From Sutcliffiella horikoshii (GTDB lineage: Bacteria; Bacillota; Bacilli; Bacillales; Bacillaceae_I), in NCBI RefSeq assembly GCF_002157855.1, contig NZ_CP020880.1:1798001-1862000 (forward strand): a stretch of 64,000 nt of DNA. Reading direction: 5' to 3'. The position numbers were made by a program, and so were the translations under genes. Positions within the stretch are counted from its first letter, which is position 1, and each line of letters opens with the position of its first letter. This document shows positions 8,611 to 16,254 of the stretch, in pieces. The notes under the pieces are model-generated. The model searched no databases. It worked only from the letters and a program-made list of their open reading frames with translations, and was not told the origin of the DNA.

Positions 8611-8680
8611 CTGTTGATTTCCGTTCCAGGCGCTTCGCTTGCCTGCGGGCGGCCCGTAAGCCTCCTCACAACGCTTATGG
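8611..8680 (-). repeat. Dispersed repeat, copy 2a (reverse, truncated)
   Basis: Begins GTTGATTTCCGTTCCAGGCG and matches the first half of the copies at 25516 and 40951, then stops after CCTCCTCAC. It is the reverse-complement end of the family. Confidence 0.8.
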
Positions 8681-8718
8681 CCACTGAAATAGTCTTTGAT
8701 GTTAGATTTTATTAAGCC

Positions 8719-8853
8719 ACCGCTGTTGATTTCCGCAAACGGCTTCGATTTCCACCGGGACTTTAAGCCTCCTCGGGCTACGCCCTGCGGGGTCTCAACA
8801 TTGTCGCTACTCCCCCGTAGGAGTCTCCGCCTAATGCTCCAATCAACAGCGGA
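8719..8853 (-). repeat. Dispersed repeat, copy 2b (reverse, complete)
   Basis: Reads CCGCTGTTGATTTCCGC at the left and CCAATCAACAGCGG at the right. The reverse complement aligns with the forward copies (GGGGTCTCAA core, CCTCCTCGG). The ends are perfect inverted repeats. Confidence 0.88.
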
Positions 8854-8867
8854 GCATTACCAAGTAA

Positions 8868-8902
8868 CTAAAAAGGACCGGGCGGTTTTTGCCCGGTTTT
8901 TC
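8868..8902. terminator. Bidirectional terminator between ylbL region and ylbM
   Basis: ACCGGGC / GCCCGGT hairpin with T run to the right and A run to the left; ends ylbM on the minus strand. Confidence 0.85.
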
Positions 8903-10147
8903 TTAGATGGACCTAGCTTCTGTTTCATCGTAGCGTATAGGCGGTTTGGAGAACTCCTGCAACATCCAATCACTCCGAGCAGGCTCTTGAAACTTCATGG
9001 CATAAGTATTTGTTGCTCGAATATCCATATCAAGCATTTCATTTTCCACACCAGAAACTTTAGAAAGTATGGGGATTTCCACTTCTTTTTTAATCTGCTT
9101 TAAATAGGCCTGTCCACGCTTTGACATCCCTAACAAACGAATATACTCACTTTGCTTAGAAGCGGAAACCTTCAGCATTGTATCTTTTTTCGTATTGGTG
9201 AGAAGATGGGTGCACATACGCTGCAGTCTTGTCCAAGTGTATCTTTTTGTTTTTAACTTTGTCATAAATTCATGGAAGGAGGAACTTTCTTTCATCGTAT
9301 GTATTAACCTATGTTCGAGACCTTCTTCGACTTCGTATACCGCTGAGAGCTCTGAGGGGGTGCTACAGAGTATGCGATATTTAAGGAGTGTAAAGTAATC
9401 CTCCCATTGATGAAAACTGCCTACATGCTGCTTATAGTGGCCTAACAGATCATAAGTAGGTTCAGGCACAAACCTTTGGACCTTCTCAATGTTCCCGCTA
9501 TTGTCAAAAAGATGTTTCCTTATGCTTGTTGCACTAGCAATGGAAGAATCATTGAATTCGGGATCATGATAGCCTGCACCGGTTCGTTCAATCGTGCAAG
9601 GTCGCATGGAACTTTTTTGCTCTTGTATCGCTTTCACATAATGAAACCCAAGGATGTTATTTGGTTTCGTCAGATCTAAAACTTTTTCCTTGTTTTCGGT
9701 CAACCTTAAGAAGGCCAAGGAAGAGGCTTTTGGAAAACTGTACCCCTGAGCGATAAATTCTTGAACAAACGTATCATATGTTTCTTTATGTTCGTTCATC
9801 AATTGAATGGTACGTTCAAAATCTTGAATATTTCCCTGTTCGCTACCAAAGCAAACATTATCGCATTTTAATCCAGACAAAATAGAAATGGAACCACTAG
9901 CAAAAACTTCTGCTTTCTGAGTAGCAAATGCGTATGGTAACTCCACAACAATGTCAATGCCGTTAGAAAGGGCCATTTTTGTGCGGGTCCACTTGGAAAC
10001 AAGTGCAGGTTCTCCCCGTTGAAGGAATTGTCCACTCATTACAGCAATAACAACTTCTGCACCTGTAAGTCTCTTTGATTCTGTCAAATGAAACAAATGC
10101 CCATTATGAAAAGGGTTGTACTCCACAATTACACCTAAGGATTTCAT
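8903..10147 (-). CDS. tmcAL: tRNA(Met) cytidine acetate ligase TmcAL (YlbM)
   Basis: 414-residue nucleotidyltransferase-like enzyme that makes N4-acetylcytidine at the wobble position of elongator tRNA(Met) using acetate and ATP. The N-terminal MKSLGVIVEYNPFHNGHLFHL carries the HxGH nucleotide-binding motif; VIAVMSGQFLQRGEPAL and VVELPYAFATQKAE are further family motifs. The start at 10147 is chosen by homology to the family N-terminus; nine extra upstream codons (MKYRWSGCE) are not family-like. It diverges from ylbN, with which it shares a compact two-way promoter. Confidence 0.95.
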   Translation of the reverse strand: MKSLGVIVEYNPFHNGHLFHLTESKRLTGAEVVIAVMSGQFLQRGEPALVSKWTRTKMALSNGIDIVVELPYAFATQKAEVFASGSISILSGLKCDNVCFGSEQGNIQDFERTIQLMNEHKETYDTFVQEFIAQGYSFPKASSLAFLRLTENKEKVLDLTKPNNILGFHYVKAIQEQKSSMRPCTIERTGAGYHDPEFNDSSIASATSIRKHLFDNSGNIEKVQRFVPEPTYDLLGHYKQHVGSFHQWEDYFTLLKYRILCSTPSELSAVYEVEEGLEHRLIHTMKESSSFHEFMTKLKTKRYTWTRLQRMCTHLLTNTKKDTMLKVSASKQSEYIRLLGMSKRGQAYLKQIKKEVEIPILSKVSGVENEMLDMDIRATNTYAMKFQEPARSDWMLQEFSKPPIRYDETEARSI

Positions 10148-10225
10148 CTCACACCCACTCCATCTATATTTCATTCTTCAATTATTTACTTGGATACTTG
10201 TTCAAAATACGTTATTATGTCTATA

Positions 10226-10254
10226 ATTATAGTGTAAAGAAAAAATATTGACAA
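10226..10254 (-). promoter_or_regulatory. ylbM (tmcAL) promoter, divergent
   Basis: On the minus strand: TTGTCA (-35, complement of 10249-10254), 17-base spacer, TATAAT (-10, complement of 10226-10231). Its -35 box overlaps that of the plus-strand ylbN promoter by five bases. Confidence 0.8.
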
Positions 10255-10276
10255 ATAAACTTGCGAAAGCTATAAT
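10248..10276 (+). promoter_or_regulatory. ylbN-rpmF promoter
   Basis: Perfect sigma-A consensus: TTGACA at 10248-10253, 17-base spacer, TATAAT at 10271-10276. About 30 bases upstream of the ylbN start. Confidence 0.88.
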
Positions 10277-10306
10277 TACTTTTGTTGCCTTGAGGTGAAT
10301 ATCTTG

Positions 10307-10822
10307 TTGAAATGGACATTATTCCAGTTAAATCAGTTACAACATAAAGGTTTAGAAATCGATGAAACAGTTGATGTAAGTGAAATTACGGCACATAGTG
10401 AAATTCGATCTGTCAAACCAGTTCACGTAACTGGAAGAGCTGATTTAAGTTCAAAAAAAGCTACGTTTCATCTAACTGTGGAAGGTAGTATGGTTTTACC
10501 ATGTTCACGTACGTTGGTTGATGTGGACTATCCTTTTACGATAAAAACAACTGAAACTTATCTTTTTCAGCCTGACGAGTATGAAACGGACGAAGAAGAG
10601 TTGCATACGGTCGAAGGAGACGTTGTCGATTTAATTCCAATTATTCGAGAAGCGATTATCCTCGAAGTGCCGATGCAAGTTTTCAGTGACTCTCCCGATA
10701 AGGAAGAGGCAGCTCCCCAATCCGGTAAAGACTGGGGCGTCATTTCAGAAGAGGAAACACAGGAAAAAGTGGATCCAAGACTTGCAGGACTGGCTAAGTT
10801 TTTTGAGAAAGACAAAGAGTAG
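10307..10822 (+). CDS. ylbN: YlbN, DUF177/YceD family protein
   Basis: About 171-residue YceD (DUF177) protein, a family encoded next to rpmF in most bacteria and linked to 23S rRNA accumulation. The conserved centre LPCSRTLVDVDYPF and the C-terminal LAGLAKFFEK are present; the middle is acidic. GAGGTG at 10292-10297 supports a TTG start at 10307 (or the adjacent TTG at 10304); the first possible GTG at 10295 lies inside that site. It lies 47 bases before rpmF under one promoter, so ylbN-rpmF is an operon. Confidence 0.92.
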   Translation: MKWTLFQLNQLQHKGLEIDETVDVSEITAHSEIRSVKPVHVTGRADLSSKKATFHLTVEGSMVLPCSRTLVDVDYPFTIKTTETYLFQPDEYETDEEELHTVEGDVVDLIPIIREAIILEVPMQVFSDSPDKEEAAPQSGKDWGVISEEETQEKVDPRLAGLAKFFEKDKE

Positions 10823-10869
10823 ACATTACATGATGTAGTAGATGCTCATTTTTTAAGGAGGTGGGAAGA

Positions 10870-11043
10870 ATGGCTGTACCTTTCAGAAGAACGTCTAAAA
10901 CTGTAAAAAGAAAGCGTCGTACACACTTTAAACTACAAGTTCCTGGTATGGTAGAATGCCCAAGCTGCGGTGAACAGAAATTATCACACCGTGTATGCCC
11001 GGCATGCGGTACTTACAAAGGGAAAGAAGTAGTAAATAAATAA
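10870..11043 (+). CDS. rpmF: 50S ribosomal protein L32
   Basis: 57-residue zinc-ribbon ribosomal protein. [19 protein letters not shown] is the usual N-terminus; [17 protein letters not shown] supplies the four zinc-binding cysteines, so this is the C+ (zinc) form. A strong AAGGAGGTGG precedes the ATG at 10870. Cotranscribed with ylbN and closed by a terminator. Confidence 0.98.
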   Translation: MAVPFRRTSKTVKRKRRTHFKLQVPGMVECPSCGEQKLSHRVCPACGTYKGKEVVNK

Positions 11044-11046
11044 TAA

Positions 11047-11087
11047 AAAAAGCATAGGGCTGATGCCTTGTGCTTTTTTTATTTGAC
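11047..11087 (+). terminator. Terminator after rpmF
   Basis: AAAAAAGCATAGGGC pairs with GCCTTGTGCTTTTTTT, including wobble pairs. Confidence 0.82.
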
Positions 11088-11180
11088 TTCCTTTCTAAGT
11101 GACTACAAATATCCCCCCACACCCGCCAATAAATAAGTTAAAATAAACACAATACTCCAAAAAAGGTGGTCCGCAAAATA

Positions 11181-11942
11181 ATGACAGAAACGAAAGTCCA
11201 CACTCACATAGATGAAGACCAATTCTTCTGGTTTACCATCAACCGTCCAGACAAACGAAATGCCATCGATTATGATGTCATGAACGAATTAATATCTTCA
11301 CTAAAGCAAGTAAGAGAAAACCATGCCATCAGAGCTTTCATCATCACGGGAAATGGAAATCAATCCTTCTGCTCCGGTGGGGACCTATCTGTATTTCACG
11401 CATTACATACAAAAGAAGAAGCCTATAGCATGCTTTCAAAAATGGGAGAAATATTATATGATCTCATGACCTTGCCGGTGCCAACCGTTGCTTTAATAAA
11501 TGGTACCGCAATTGGGGGAGGATGTGAAATTGCTGCCTCATGTGATCAGCGCTGGGCTGTTTCTCATGCAAAGCTTGGATTTGTTCAGGGAAGACTGGGC
11601 ATAACCACAGGTTGGGGAGGAGCGAGCATGTTAATGGAAAAGGTGCCACATGCGAGTGCAATCAAAATGCTGTCGTCAGCTAGTACATATACAGCAAGTG
11701 AAGCAGTGGAGTTAGGCTTTATCCAAAAAGCAGTCTCATTTTTTGATTCTCAGTCATTACGAGAGGAGTTTGCCGTTTCTTCCGCAGTATTAAGAAGCTA
11801 TAAAAAAAGTTTCATATCTAAGTGGGAACAGTCAGCTTTAAAAGAAAGAATGCTAGCTGAGATAGAGCAATGTTCTATTCTTTGGGAACAAGATGAACAT
11901 CACGATGCCGTAAAAGTGTTTCTAGAAAACAAGAAAAAATAA
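11181..11942 (+). CDS. Enoyl-CoA hydratase/isomerase (crotonase) family protein
   Basis: 253-residue crotonase-fold protein. The two oxyanion-hole segments are recognisable: FCSGGDLSVFHAL near residue 68 and GTAIGGGCEIAASCDQRWA near residue 112. The usual hydratase Glu pair is not clear: the first position falls in CEIAASCD and the second region reads LGFVQGRLGITTGWGG, where a Gln replaces a common acidic residue, so the exact reaction (hydratase, isomerase or thioester hydrolase) cannot be assigned. The ATG at 11181 follows AAGGTGG with a rather long spacing; a GTG at 11166 is possible but overlaps that site. Lies between rpmF and ylbO, where B. subtilis has no gene. Confidence 0.85.
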   Translation: MTETKVHTHIDEDQFFWFTINRPDKRNAIDYDVMNELISSLKQVRENHAIRAFIITGNGNQSFCSGGDLSVFHALHTKEEAYSMLSKMGEILYDLMTLPVPTVALINGTAIGGGCEIAASCDQRWAVSHAKLGFVQGRLGITTGWGGASMLMEKVPHASAIKMLSSASTYTASEAVELGFIQKAVSFFDSQSLREEFAVSSAVLRSYKKSFISKWEQSALKERMLAEIEQCSILWEQDEHHDAVKVFLENKKK

Positions 11943-12034
11943 GAGAATATAGGGCATTTTACTCAACGTTTAGTCTATCTTTTCTATTACACGCATATGT
12001 ATAGGGTAAAAAAGTGTGTTAGGGGGATAGCAAT

Positions 12035-12652
12035 ATGTCTACTGTTCGTCAAGATGCTTGGACTCAAGATGAAGATTTATTGTTGGCGGAAGTGGTTTTA
12101 CGATATATACGAGAAGGTGGCACCCAATTGACTGCGTTTGAGGAAGTAGGGAAAAAGCTTTCTCGAACATCTGCTGCATGTGGTTTCAGGTGGAATTCTT
12201 ATGTGAGAAAACAGTATGCAACAGGAATTGAACTGGCAAAGAAACAACGTAAAGAGCTAAAGAAAGAGCAAGCTGCTCCACAGACGGTTGCCTTTGAAAA
12301 TACTTATAATGCAATTAATAATAAATTGTATGCAGGTGATAACCTGACGATATCGGCAGTGATCGGTTATTTGAACCATCTGGAGCAACTAGAAAATGAA
12401 TATACAAAAATCAAAGAAGAGAATTGTAGTTTAAAAAAGAAAGTGGAACAGCTAGAAGCTGACCTTAAACATCTAGCAGAGGCTAAGCTGGAACTGGAAT
12501 CATCCATGAATTTGGTAGAAGAAGATTATCGTGCTTTAATTGAAATCATGGAGCGTGCCCGGAAAATGGTCGTACTGCAGGATGATGAAAAAAACAAAAA
12601 AGTGAAATTCCAAATGGATCGTAATGGAAATTTGGAGAGAGTGGAAAAATAG
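12035..12652 (+). CDS. ylbO: YlbO/GerR, RsfA-family Myb-like sporulation regulator
   Basis: 205-residue DNA-binding protein. The N-terminal Myb/SANT-like domain (RQDAWTQDEDLLLAEVVLRYIREGGTQ...SAACGFRWNSYVRKQY) is typical of the RsfA/GerR family, and a long coiled coil (about residues 125-175, LENEYTKIKEENCSLKKKVEQLE) follows. GerR is a mother-cell regulator of coat and resistance genes under sigma-E in B. subtilis. A possible sigma-E -10 (CATATGTA, near 11993) lies upstream but is weak. AGGGGG precedes the ATG; a terminator follows. Confidence 0.9.
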   Translation: MSTVRQDAWTQDEDLLLAEVVLRYIREGGTQLTAFEEVGKKLSRTSAACGFRWNSYVRKQYATGIELAKKQRKELKKEQAAPQTVAFENTYNAINNKLYAGDNLTISAVIGYLNHLEQLENEYTKIKEENCSLKKKVEQLEADLKHLAEAKLELESSMNLVEEDYRALIEIMERARKMVVLQDDEKNKKVKFQMDRNGNLERVEK

Positions 12653-12664
12653 CACCTAAAGATT

Positions 12665-12694
12665 GAGACCATCCTTAACTAGGGTGGTTTTTTC
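12665..12694 (+). terminator. Terminator after ylbO
   Basis: ACCATCC / GGGTGGT hairpin with six T following. Confidence 0.82.
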
Positions 12695-12799
12695 GGTTAG
12701 TTAATAATAATTATAGTTAAAAGGGTACATATTGAAGTATTAGTTGTATAATGAAAAAGGAATGGAATGATCTGGATGGTTCCTGAAAGGGGAGATATC

Positions 12800-13210
12800 A
12801 TGCCTGAAATTCATACTGAGCACCCTGTTCTTCTTTTTGATGGGGTATGTAATTTGTGTAATTCAATGGTGACTTTTGTGATTAAACGTGATCAAAACGC
12901 GACTTTTAAATTTGCTTCGCTTCAATCTGAAGTGGGACAAACCATTTTAATGGAGCACTCTCTCCCTTTGGACCAGTTTGATAGCTTTTATTATGTAGAA
13001 GGCAAGAAATTATATACAAAGTCTACAGCGGCTTTAAAAGTGGCAAAAAAATTAGATGGCGCGTGGAAGCTTTTCTATCCATTGATTATTATACCTAAAC
13101 CTTTAAGAGATATAGTTTATTCCTTTGTTGCGAAAAATCGATATAGATGGTTCGGAAAGAAAGATCAATGTATGTTGCCCAATCTGGAAATGAAAAAAAG
13201 ATTTTTATAG
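12800..13210 (+). CDS. DCC-family thiol-disulfide oxidoreductase (YuxK-like)
   Basis: 136-residue protein of the DCC family, named for its N-terminal motif, seen here as LLFDGVCNLCNSMVTFVIKRD with a CxxC pair. Predicted thioredoxin-like fold, reaction partner unknown. B. subtilis has a homologue (YuxK) elsewhere on the chromosome. The start at 12800 is set by AAAGGGGAG; the reading from 12767 would place that site inside the gene. It is 15 bases upstream of the next gene and probably cotranscribed with it. Confidence 0.88.
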   Translation: MPEIHTEHPVLLFDGVCNLCNSMVTFVIKRDQNATFKFASLQSEVGQTILMEHSLPLDQFDSFYYVEGKKLYTKSTAALKVAKKLDGAWKLFYPLIIIPKPLRDIVYSFVAKNRYRWFGKKDQCMLPNLEMKKRFL

Positions 13211-13225
13211 GAGAGGAAGAGAGTA

Positions 13226-13861
13226 ATGAGCACTAAAACACGATTGACAGGCTCGATATTTCTTTCGAAACTAATTACGCAATATGCATTTATTCATGAA
13301 AAGACTGTGGGGAAAACAGCCGGAGAATATATTCGCCAAATAGGATTACGAACAGGGGAATGGATCGAGGACTTTTACGGTAACAGAGAAGATGATTGGT
13401 CTGTAAACAAATATGCAGAAGTGATTGTAGATTTGAAAAATTCCATTGGTGGGGAATTCTATATCTCATCCATTACTCCTGAGTATGTAATTATAAAAGC
13501 GAACCGCTGTCCTTTTGGCGAAATGGTAAAGGATGCTCCACATCTTTGTAATATGACTTCTAGTGTTTTTGGAGGTATTGCCTCGCGAAAGTTTGGCTAC
13601 GGGAAAGTTGATTTGAAAAAACGGATAGCCGTTGGTGACCTTGGCTGTGAAGTGGTTATCTCTTTTAAAGCAAATGAATTCAGCTATGGGGATGTTTATG
13701 AAAATCTACCTCGGACACCTGAAAATGTAGACCCTTTTCAATGGGAAAATGAAACGATTGTGTTGTTAAATGAGGAGCTCCGTAAAAGTGATGAACTGGT
13801 CGTCAAGTTATTGGACGAATTGGAAAGCTTGAAAAAACAGGTGCAAACGGGAAGAAATTAA
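13226..13861 (+). CDS. Methanogen output domain 1-containing protein
   Basis: 211-residue soluble protein. I associate the pattern (TRLTGSIFLSKLITQYAFIHEKTVGKTAGEYI, then ANRCPFGEMVKDAPHLCNMTSSVFGGIA and DLGCEVVISFK) with the methanogen output domain 1 family, proposed as an output or sensor module. Three cysteines (CPFG, CNMT, GCEV) sit in positions that could hold a ligand or metal. The C-terminus is a short coiled coil (LNEELRKSDELVVKLLDELESLKKQV). AGGAGAGGAAGAG precedes the ATG. Function unknown; the pairing with a DCC oxidoreductase hints at thiol or redox sensing, but that is inference. Confidence 0.7.
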   Translation: MSTKTRLTGSIFLSKLITQYAFIHEKTVGKTAGEYIRQIGLRTGEWIEDFYGNREDDWSVNKYAEVIVDLKNSIGGEFYISSITPEYVIIKANRCPFGEMVKDAPHLCNMTSSVFGGIASRKFGYGKVDLKKRIAVGDLGCEVVISFKANEFSYGDVYENLPRTPENVDPFQWENETIVLLNEELRKSDELVVKLLDELESLKKQVQTGRN

Positions 13862-13874
13862 TTTATACCAAAGT

Positions 13875-13912
13875 AAAAGGTAATTGCCTGATTTGCGGCA
13901 ATTACCTTTTTT
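13875..13912. terminator. Bidirectional terminator before ylbP
   Basis: AAAAGGTAATTGCC / GGCAATTACCTTTT hairpin, T run on both strands; separates converging genes. Confidence 0.9.
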
Positions 13913-13915
13913 AAA

Positions 13916-14410
13916 TTAATCGGTTGTTTCCTCTTTAGTGGAGAGTCTTTCTTGAGCCTTGACTCCTTCTGGATACCACACAAGCGGGTTTTCTCCTAGG
14001 TCGCGTTCCACATCATAATGCACTGAAGTGAACCCCATGCGATTCCAGAAGTCAGCTGATTTGACACGTGGGTTCGTTTTGATTGGAAGTCCAAATCCTT
14101 TTGCGAAATCAACCAGTTCTTTTCCAAATCCTTTACGCTGGTAGTTTGATAATACTTCTAATTTCCATAACTCTAAATAATCTTGACGAGGTTCAAAATA
14201 TTTATCAAGCTCTTTGGAAACTCGGTACAGGCTCATCCTTGCCACAAGTTTTTCACCAAAATAAATACCGTAAAATGGTGATTCGCTGTCATTTTCGATA
14301 ATGTTATCTTGGAGATCTTCCAACATTGATAGTTCTTGTATGCCGTATTCCCTAAACTGTTTGAACTCTTCCAGTGTTTTATAGTTAATTGATAGTTTTT
14401 TAACAGTCAT
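13916..14410 (-). CDS. ylbP: YlbP GNAT-family N-acetyltransferase
   Basis: 164-residue GNAT acetyltransferase. The acetyl-CoA binding region reads LWKLEVLSNYQRKGFGKELVDFAKGFG (about residues 82-109), with the QRKGFG pyrophosphate loop. Target unknown. The second of two in-frame ATGs (14410) is preferred because GGGGGA lies eight bases upstream; the first (14416) is too close to it. Divergent from the carboxylase genes, with two cre-like sites in the shared intergenic region. Confidence 0.9.
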   Translation of the reverse strand: MTVKKLSINYKTLEEFKQFREYGIQELSMLEDLQDNIIENDSESPFYGIYFGEKLVARMSLYRVSKELDKYFEPRQDYLELWKLEVLSNYQRKGFGKELVDFAKGFGLPIKTNPRVKSADFWNRMGFTSVHYDVERDLGENPLVWYPEGVKAQERLSTKEETTD

Positions 14411-14436
14411 ATACATTTCCCCCTTGAATATCTCTA

Positions 14437-14451
14437 ATAGAAGCGCTTACC
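14437..14451. promoter_or_regulatory. cre-like site (weak), ylbP side
   Basis: ATAGAAGCGCTTACC matches the CcpA consensus WTGNAANCGNWNNCW at all but two fixed positions. It lies about 30 bases before the ylbP start. Confidence 0.4.
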
Positions 14452-14527
14452 ACTATACATATTAAGCAGAATGGTTTATTTTAATATTAATTATATAACA
14501 AAAAAACAAAAAATTCTGCAATAATTT

Positions 14528-14542
14528 TAGAAAGCGCTTGCA
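14528..14542. promoter_or_regulatory. cre (CcpA) site upstream of the carboxylase operon
   Basis: TAGAAAGCGCTTGCA matches WTGNAANCGNWNNCW with one mismatch and has the central palindrome AGCGCT. It overlaps a possible -35 (TTGCAA) about 90 bases before the start at 14629, the position expected for catabolite repression. Confidence 0.6.
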
Positions 14543-14628
14543 ATTAAAGAAGGAAATCGAGGAATTATGTAGAAATAGTAGTTTGTTAGGGATTTAAATT
14601 GCAAGTTCTTTAGAAAGGGGATTACTCC

Positions 14629-15972
14629 ATGCAAAAAATACTGATTGCTAATCGAGGAGAAATTGCAGAACGAATCATACGAACATGTCAACGATTAGGG
14701 GTAGAAACAGTTGCTATATATTCTGACGCTGATAAAGATTTGCCATATGTTCAGCAAGCGACAGTAGCAAGACATGTAGGTGAGGCCCCACCTCAAAAAT
14801 CTTATTTAAACGTAGAACGAATTTTGGAAATCGCGAAAGAAGAAGACGTGGATGGTGTCCACCCAGGGTACGGTTTCTTATCGGAAAATGGGGAGTTTGC
14901 ACAAGCGCTCCACGATGCAGGACTGACATTTATCGGTCCAAGTGTAGACGTCATCAAATTAATGGGAGATAAATTATCATCTCGCAGAGCCATGATTAAA
15001 GCTGGCGTCCCTGTCGTTCCTGGCTCTGAGCAGCCTGTTGAATCATTAGAGGAAGCGTTGGTTCTTGCAGAGAAGATCGGTTTCCCTGTTATGTTAAAAG
15101 CCAGTGGTGGTGGCGGTGGAATTGGAATGCACCGCTGTGAAAACAAAGAGGATATTGAAAATACCTTCGAGCAGACCAAGAAACGAGCGAAAGCTTATTT
15201 TAAAAATGAAGATATGTTTATTGAAAAATACGTTGGGAATGCCAAGCATATAGAGGTGCAAATCTTCGGAGATGCCCATGGAAATGTCGTACATATGTTT
15301 GAAAGGAACTGTTCTGTTCAAAGACGGAATCAAAAGGTAATTGAAGAAGCGCAAAGTCCTGCTATGAGTGAAGAGACTCGAAAGAAAATTTGTGAAGCAG
15401 CTGTTTTGGCTGCCAAAGAAGTAGATTATAAAAATGCAGGCACAGTTGAGTTTATCATGGATGAAGAAGAAAACTTCTATTTCCTTGAAATGAATACAAG
15501 ACTTCAAGTTGAGCATCCGATAACTGAATGCATCACTGGCCTTGATCTTGTAGAGTGGCAGCTTCAGGTGGCTGCCGGGGAAAAGCTTCCGCTGCAGCAG
15601 GAGGAAATCACAAGCACCGGACATGCAATAGAATTTCGCTTATATGCAGAAGATCCAGTCAAATTCTTTCCTTCACCTGGGCTTATTACTAAATGGCACC
15701 TTCCAAGTGAAGAAGGAGTCAGAGTGGACAGCGGTTATGGTCTGGATTTAAAGGTAACACCATTTTATGACCCTATGATTGCTAAAATAATCGTTTCAGG
15801 TGATACAAGAGAAGCGACAATTGAAAGGGCTAAAGAATATTTAACGGCTGCTTCGGTAGAAGGGATAAAAACGAATCTTCCGTTTTTAATTCGTGCCATT
15901 GAGACGAATGAATTTGTCTCGGGTCAATATCATACAGGTTTCATTCAATCGATGAATCCAATTACAACTTAA
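14629..15972 (+). CDS. Biotin carboxylase subunit of an acyl-CoA carboxylase (AccC/YngH-like)
   Basis: 447-residue ATP-grasp biotin carboxylase that carboxylates biotin on its carrier protein using ATP and bicarbonate. Pre-ATP-grasp domain: KILIANRGEIAERIIRTCQRLGVETVAIYSDAD; ATP-binding glycine loop: KASGGGGGIGMHRC (near residue 160); catalytic region: EMNTRLQVEHPITE (near residue 288). Length and domains are complete. Encoded with its own carrier and carboxyltransferase, so this is a dedicated acyl-CoA carboxylase, comparable to YngH-YngHB-YngE, and not the housekeeping fatty acid enzyme. The acyl-CoA substrate (propionyl, methylcrotonyl or other) cannot be read from sequence. Confidence 0.93.
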   Translation: MQKILIANRGEIAERIIRTCQRLGVETVAIYSDADKDLPYVQQATVARHVGEAPPQKSYLNVERILEIAKEEDVDGVHPGYGFLSENGEFAQALHDAGLTFIGPSVDVIKLMGDKLSSRRAMIKAGVPVVPGSEQPVESLEEALVLAEKIGFPVMLKASGGGGGIGMHRCENKEDIENTFEQTKKRAKAYFKNEDMFIEKYVGNAKHIEVQIFGDAHGNVVHMFERNCSVQRRNQKVIEEAQSPAMSEETRKKICEAAVLAAKEVDYKNAGTVEFIMDEEENFYFLEMNTRLQVEHPITECITGLDLVEWQLQVAAGEKLPLQQEEITSTGHAIEFRLYAEDPVKFFPSPGLITKWHLPSEEGVRVDSGYGLDLKVTPFYDPMIAKIIVSGDTREATIERAKEYLTAASVEGIKTNLPFLIRAIETNEFVSGQYHTGFIQSMNPITT

Positions 15973-16006
15973 AAATAATACAACAAGAGATCGGGAGGAA
16001 ATTAAG

Positions 16007-16219
16007 ATGAAAAAAGTAGAAGCGGCAATGGCAGGTACAGTTTGGAAAGTGTTAGTGGAAGTGGGCGACGAAGTAACAGCTGGTCAAACTGTAATCATAT
16101 TAGAGTCAATGAAAATGGAGATCCCTGTGGAAGTGATGATGGACGGTAAAGTAGCATCCATCTCAACAGCAGAAGGGGAATTCGTAAATGATGGAGATGT
16201 GTTACTGGAGTTGGAATAG
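16007..16219 (+). CDS. Biotin carboxyl carrier protein (biotin/lipoyl domain, YngHB-like)
   Basis: 70-residue single-domain biotinyl protein. The biotinylation motif ESMKMEI places the modified lysine at residue 36, with glycines (AMAGTVWK, VEVGDEV) at the usual strands. It is far shorter than AccB because the Pro/Ala-rich N-terminal part is absent, as in YngHB. Positioned between its biotin carboxylase and carboxyltransferase with GGGAGGAA as ribosome binding site. Confidence 0.93.
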   Translation: MKKVEAAMAGTVWKVLVEVGDEVTAGQTVIILESMKMEIPVEVMMDGKVASISTAEGEFVNDGDVLLELE

Positions 16220-16254
16220 TCTTTTACAACGTTGAGAAGAAAGCGGGGATTAAG

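Noticed and set aside
8696-9103. Plus-strand open frame across repeat 2b and the end of ylbM
   Set aside because: It overlaps a repeat, a terminator and the antisense strand of a well-supported gene.
10221-10232. 12-base perfect palindrome CTATAATTATAG as an operator
   Set aside because: It is explained by the minus-strand TATAAT box and its mirrored flanks; no second copy supports a binding site.
15094-15624. 176-codon antisense frame in the biotin carboxylase gene
   Set aside because: Shadow of a strongly conserved coding region; no promoter or start signal.
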